In this document: one piece after another, positions 10,467 through 11,827 of the stretch
Numbering within the stretch: position 1 is the first letter of the stretch
Layout of the letters: every line of letters starts with the position of its first letter
Origin: Candidatus Saccharibacteria bacterium RIFCSPHIGHO2_02_FULL_47_12
GTDB taxonomy: Bacteria; Patescibacteriota; Saccharimonadia; Saccharimonadales; JANWIN01
Length of the DNA stretch: 11,827 nucleotides
Assembly: GCA_001790455.1 (NCBI GenBank)
Contig: MGCP01000036.1
Location: forward strand, 34,232 to 46,058
Direction of reading: 5' to 3'
Notes under the pieces: model-generated
What the model saw: only the letters and a program-made list of their open reading frames with translations
Database searches by the model: none
Told to the model about the DNA's origin: nothing
Translations under genes and position numbers: made by a program

Positions 10467-11243
10467 ATGGAAGACTATGATGTAAAACACACAACTAAAA
10501 TGCATATAATTTCTCGCAGATTTGTAGCTGTAATTTTACTCCTGTTCTGCATAACTTTTTTGCACGAAGGGTTGGTGCTGGCAGGTAACTCTACTAACTA
10601 TCAGATAAACGAAAGTTATTTTGGCCCAGGCGGAGTGCTAGACAGTGGGTCTACCAGCTACCAGTTCCAAAGCGGTCAGCAATCTGTAGGCAACACGGGG
10701 GTCACGGAGGGTGCTTCTACAAGCTACCAGTCACAGGGTGGCTTTACGACCACAAATGATCCCAGGTTATCTTGTGTAATCAACACCAGCTCGATCAACT
10801 TTGGCGGTTTATCTACCAGTGTGGCTTCTACCGCAACAGCGACCTTTAGTGTGCTAAATTACACCTCTTATGGGTATGTGGTAAGCATAATTGGAAACCC
10901 ACCGAGCAACGGCAGCCACACGCTGACAAACATGAGTAGCACGGGAGCATCTTCGGCAGGTACAGAGCAGTTTGGCATAAATTTGGTAGCAAACACCTCG
11001 CCCACCACCTTTGGTGCTAATCCAGTACAAGTGCCAGACGGTACGTTTTCTTTTGGCGCGGCAGCCAGCAACTACAACACTGCCAACAACTTTCGCTATA
11101 ACGGTGGCGAGACTATAGCATCAGCACCCAAAACCTCAGGGCAAACCAACTACACAATCAGCTACATAGTAAATGCTGCCACTACAACCCCTGGGGGTAG
11201 TTACAGCGGAAACCAAACTTTAGTATGCACAGGAACATACTGA
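10467..11243 (+). CDS. Secreted Ser/Thr/Asn-rich protein of unknown function
   Basis: The 258-residue protein has a charged N-terminus (KHTTKMHIISRR) and a hydrophobic segment at about residues 19-31 (FVAVILLLFCITF), ending in LVLAG at 36-40. This is a signal peptide with probable cleavage after residue 39 or 40. The mature part opens with three short repeats (STNYQINES, STSYQFQSG, STSYQSQGG at 42-92), followed by a beta-rich domain from about 100 to the C-terminus. The mature protein has two cysteines, Cys103 near the start and Cys254 near the end of that domain, which could form one disulfide. No enzyme motif, lipobox or C-terminal anchor is seen. I recall similar uncharacterised proteins from Patescibacteria but cannot name a family. 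It may be a surface or pilus-like component. Its position near the giant fibre gene does not show a shared role, because mobile DNA separates them. Confidence 0.85.
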   Translation: MEDYDVKHTTKMHIISRRFVAVILLLFCITFLHEGLVLAGNSTNYQINESYFGPGGVLDSGSTSYQFQSGQQSVGNTGVTEGASTSYQSQGGFTTTNDPRLSCVINTSSINFGGLSTSVASTATATFSVLNYTSYGYVVSIIGNPPSNGSHTLTNMSSTGASSAGTEQFGINLVANTSPTTFGANPVQVPDGTFSFGAAASNYNTANNFRYNGGETIASAPKTSGQTNYTISYIVNAATTTPGGSYSGNQTLVCTGTY

Positions 11244-11250
11244 AAATGCT

Positions 11251-11269
11251 CATTGTTCAATGAACAATG
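11251..11269 (+). repeat. AT-rich palindrome beside the intact four-helix-bundle gene
   Basis: CATTGTTCA and TGAACAATG flank a single central A, giving a 9-bp perfect stem. It starts 7 bases after the stop of the secreted-protein gene. The stem is AT-rich with no T tract after it, so an intrinsic terminator is unlikely. It belongs to the repeat block bounding the next gene. Confidence 0.7.
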
Positions 11270-11279
11270 CTCAATGAAT
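11265..11279 (+). repeat. Left flank inverted repeat of the intact four-helix-bundle unit
   Basis: CAATGCTCAA (11265-11274) and the overlapping CAATGAAT (11272-11279) recur as reverse complements at 11663-11672 and 11644-11651, in the same order relative to the gene. The inner edge is two bases from the gene's stop codon. Confidence 0.6.
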
Positions 11280-11281
11280 GG

Positions 11282-11638
11282 TCAACTATCTAATGTGTTA
11301 ATGATTTTCTGGAGTATTAGCACAAGTTCCTGACACTCTTTTTGCAGTTTCTTTAGCTGCGGTGAATCAGTAAATTCTTCCAAGAGCTGAAGCCAATAAA
11401 GAGTTTCTGATGCCTCCTTTTTGCTTATAAACACTTTGTTTCTAAAGTCTTTTTTAGAACTCCCGTTCTTTGCCTCTATAAAGTTTGCTCCAATGCTAGT
11501 TGACGACTTAGTAAGCTGCACTATCAAGGGGCGCGCTATATAATCCTTTTGCATAGGCTTAACAAAGTGGATTACTGCACGAGAGAAGCTAAGCGTTTTA
11601 GTGCGCAAATCTTCCGGCTCATTGTCTTTATTGCCCAT
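11282..11638 (-). CDS. Four-helix-bundle protein, 23S rRNA intervening-sequence (IVP) family
   Basis: The 118-residue helical protein carries the family signature QLTKSSTSIGANFIEA (41-56), then DFRNKVFISKKEASETLYWLQLL (64-86, written here as the family core around KEASET). It has normal length and is complete. The family was first found as reading frames inside 23S rRNA intervening sequences and is related to the Avd accessory protein of diversity-generating retroelements; its own function is unsettled. This copy is not within an rRNA gene. It belongs to a different branch from the broken copy at 9580, which has the YKDLEVW start. No Shine-Dalgarno precedes ATG 11638, but the family alignment starts around residue 10 (DLRTKTLSFS), so the start cannot be far off. 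It is transcribed against its neighbours and bounded by short inverted repeats, as in a small mobile cassette. Confidence 0.9.
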   Translation of the reverse strand: MGNKDNEPEDLRTKTLSFSRAVIHFVKPMQKDYIARPLIVQLTKSSTSIGANFIEAKNGSSKKDFRNKVFISKKEASETLYWLQLLEEFTDSPQLKKLQKECQELVLILQKIINTLDS

Positions 11639-11643
11639 TGGCT

Positions 11644-11672
11644 ATTCATTGTACATTGACACTTGAGCATTG
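11644..11672 (+). repeat. Right flank inverted repeat of the intact four-helix-bundle unit
   Basis: ATTCATTG (11644-11651) and TTGAGCATTG (11663-11672) are exact reverse complements of CAATGAAT and CAATGCTCAA on the other side of the gene. CATTG/CAATG units dominate 11641-11680. The inner edge is five bases from the start codon, so the repeat takes the place of a normal leader. Confidence 0.6.
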
Positions 11673-11756
11673 AACATTAGTGTGGTTGTGGAAAAACTTT
11701 GCATGTTTAAACTGTTTATGGTATTTTTTAACGGAAGTTCTTAAAACTAAACACAA

Positions 11757-11827
11757 ATGCCCATACTAGTACAAAAAATACAGCCTTACTCGAAGAAGTT
11801 CTTTGCATACTTCCTTGCAGCGTTGCT
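11757..11827 (+). CDS. Possible start of an exported protein, 3' partial
   Basis: The ATG at 11757 opens a frame that stays open to the window edge (MPILVQKIQPYSKKFFAYFLAAL). Lysines followed by a hydrophobic aromatic stretch look like the start of a signal peptide or membrane anchor. No Shine-Dalgarno is seen and only 23 codons are available. The 118 bases before it hold the repeat block and AT-rich sequence in which I see no convincing promoter. Confidence 0.4.
   Translation, partial: MPILVQKIQPYSKKFFAYFLAAL

Noticed and set aside
11251..11269. Intrinsic terminator after the secreted-protein gene
   Set aside because: The stem is AT-rich and has no T tract after it on either strand. It fits the CATTG/CAATG repeat block better.
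9580..11638. A diversity-generating retroelement (Avd-like protein beside a large surface protein)
   Set aside because: No reverse transcriptase, template/variable repeat pair or C-type-lectin target was seen. The helical proteins are better placed in the stand-alone IVP family. A reverse transcriptase outside the window would reopen the question.
11687..11695. DnaA-box-like TGTGGAAAA
   Set aside because: Single copy, one mismatch from the consensus, and no cluster, dnaA or dnaN nearby; not evidence of an origin.
1..11827. Recoded TGA (glycine) as in Gracilibacteria
   Set aside because: The giant gene, the transposase, the secreted protein and the intact four-helix-bundle gene all end naturally at TGA with complete C-termini.

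Overview
The window looks like a piece of a Patescibacteria (CPR) chromosome, possibly Saccharibacteria. The grounds are a giant Thr/Ser/Asn/Gly-rich exported protein built from carbohydrate-binding-like and kelch-like modules, a secreted protein of a type I recall from these genomes, and two genes of the 23S rRNA intervening-sequence four-helix-bundle family. All intact genes stop at TGA, so TGA is not read as glycine here and the Gracilibacteria/Absconditabacteria code is unlikely. The lineage is an inference from gene content and cannot be proved from the window.

Positions 1-9534 hold one reading frame, open at its 5' side, encoding at least 3177 residues of a modular surface protein. Six jelly-roll, CBM4/9-like modules (the first cut by the window edge) share one conserved cysteine pair. 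Three six-bladed kelch-like propellers each follow a pair of these modules. In the second set the pair is split by about 370 residues of phage-tail-fibre-like beta repeats. A seven-bladed propeller of a different type follows, then a tail-fibre-like C-terminal region. The likely role is contact with a host cell or glycan surface.

Positions 9535-10466 hold a nested mobile locus. A four-helix-bundle gene with a good ribosome binding site is broken after about 17 codons. A unit lies in the break: two inverted 21-nt palindromes, a complete REP-associated tyrosine transposase (RAYT) gene, and a third palindrome. A probable C-terminal remnant of the four-helix-bundle gene follows. The broken gene is bounded by a 10-nt inverted repeat in low-complexity TCCTATATCC-type sequence.

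Positions 10467-11243 encode a 258-residue secreted protein of unknown function. Positions 11249-11680 hold an intact four-helix-bundle gene on the minus strand, bounded by a different set of short inverted repeats. The last 71 bases may start another exported protein. The most notable pattern is that both four-helix-bundle genes sit in similarly bounded units, which suggests they move as small cassettes, and one of them has been hit by a second element.
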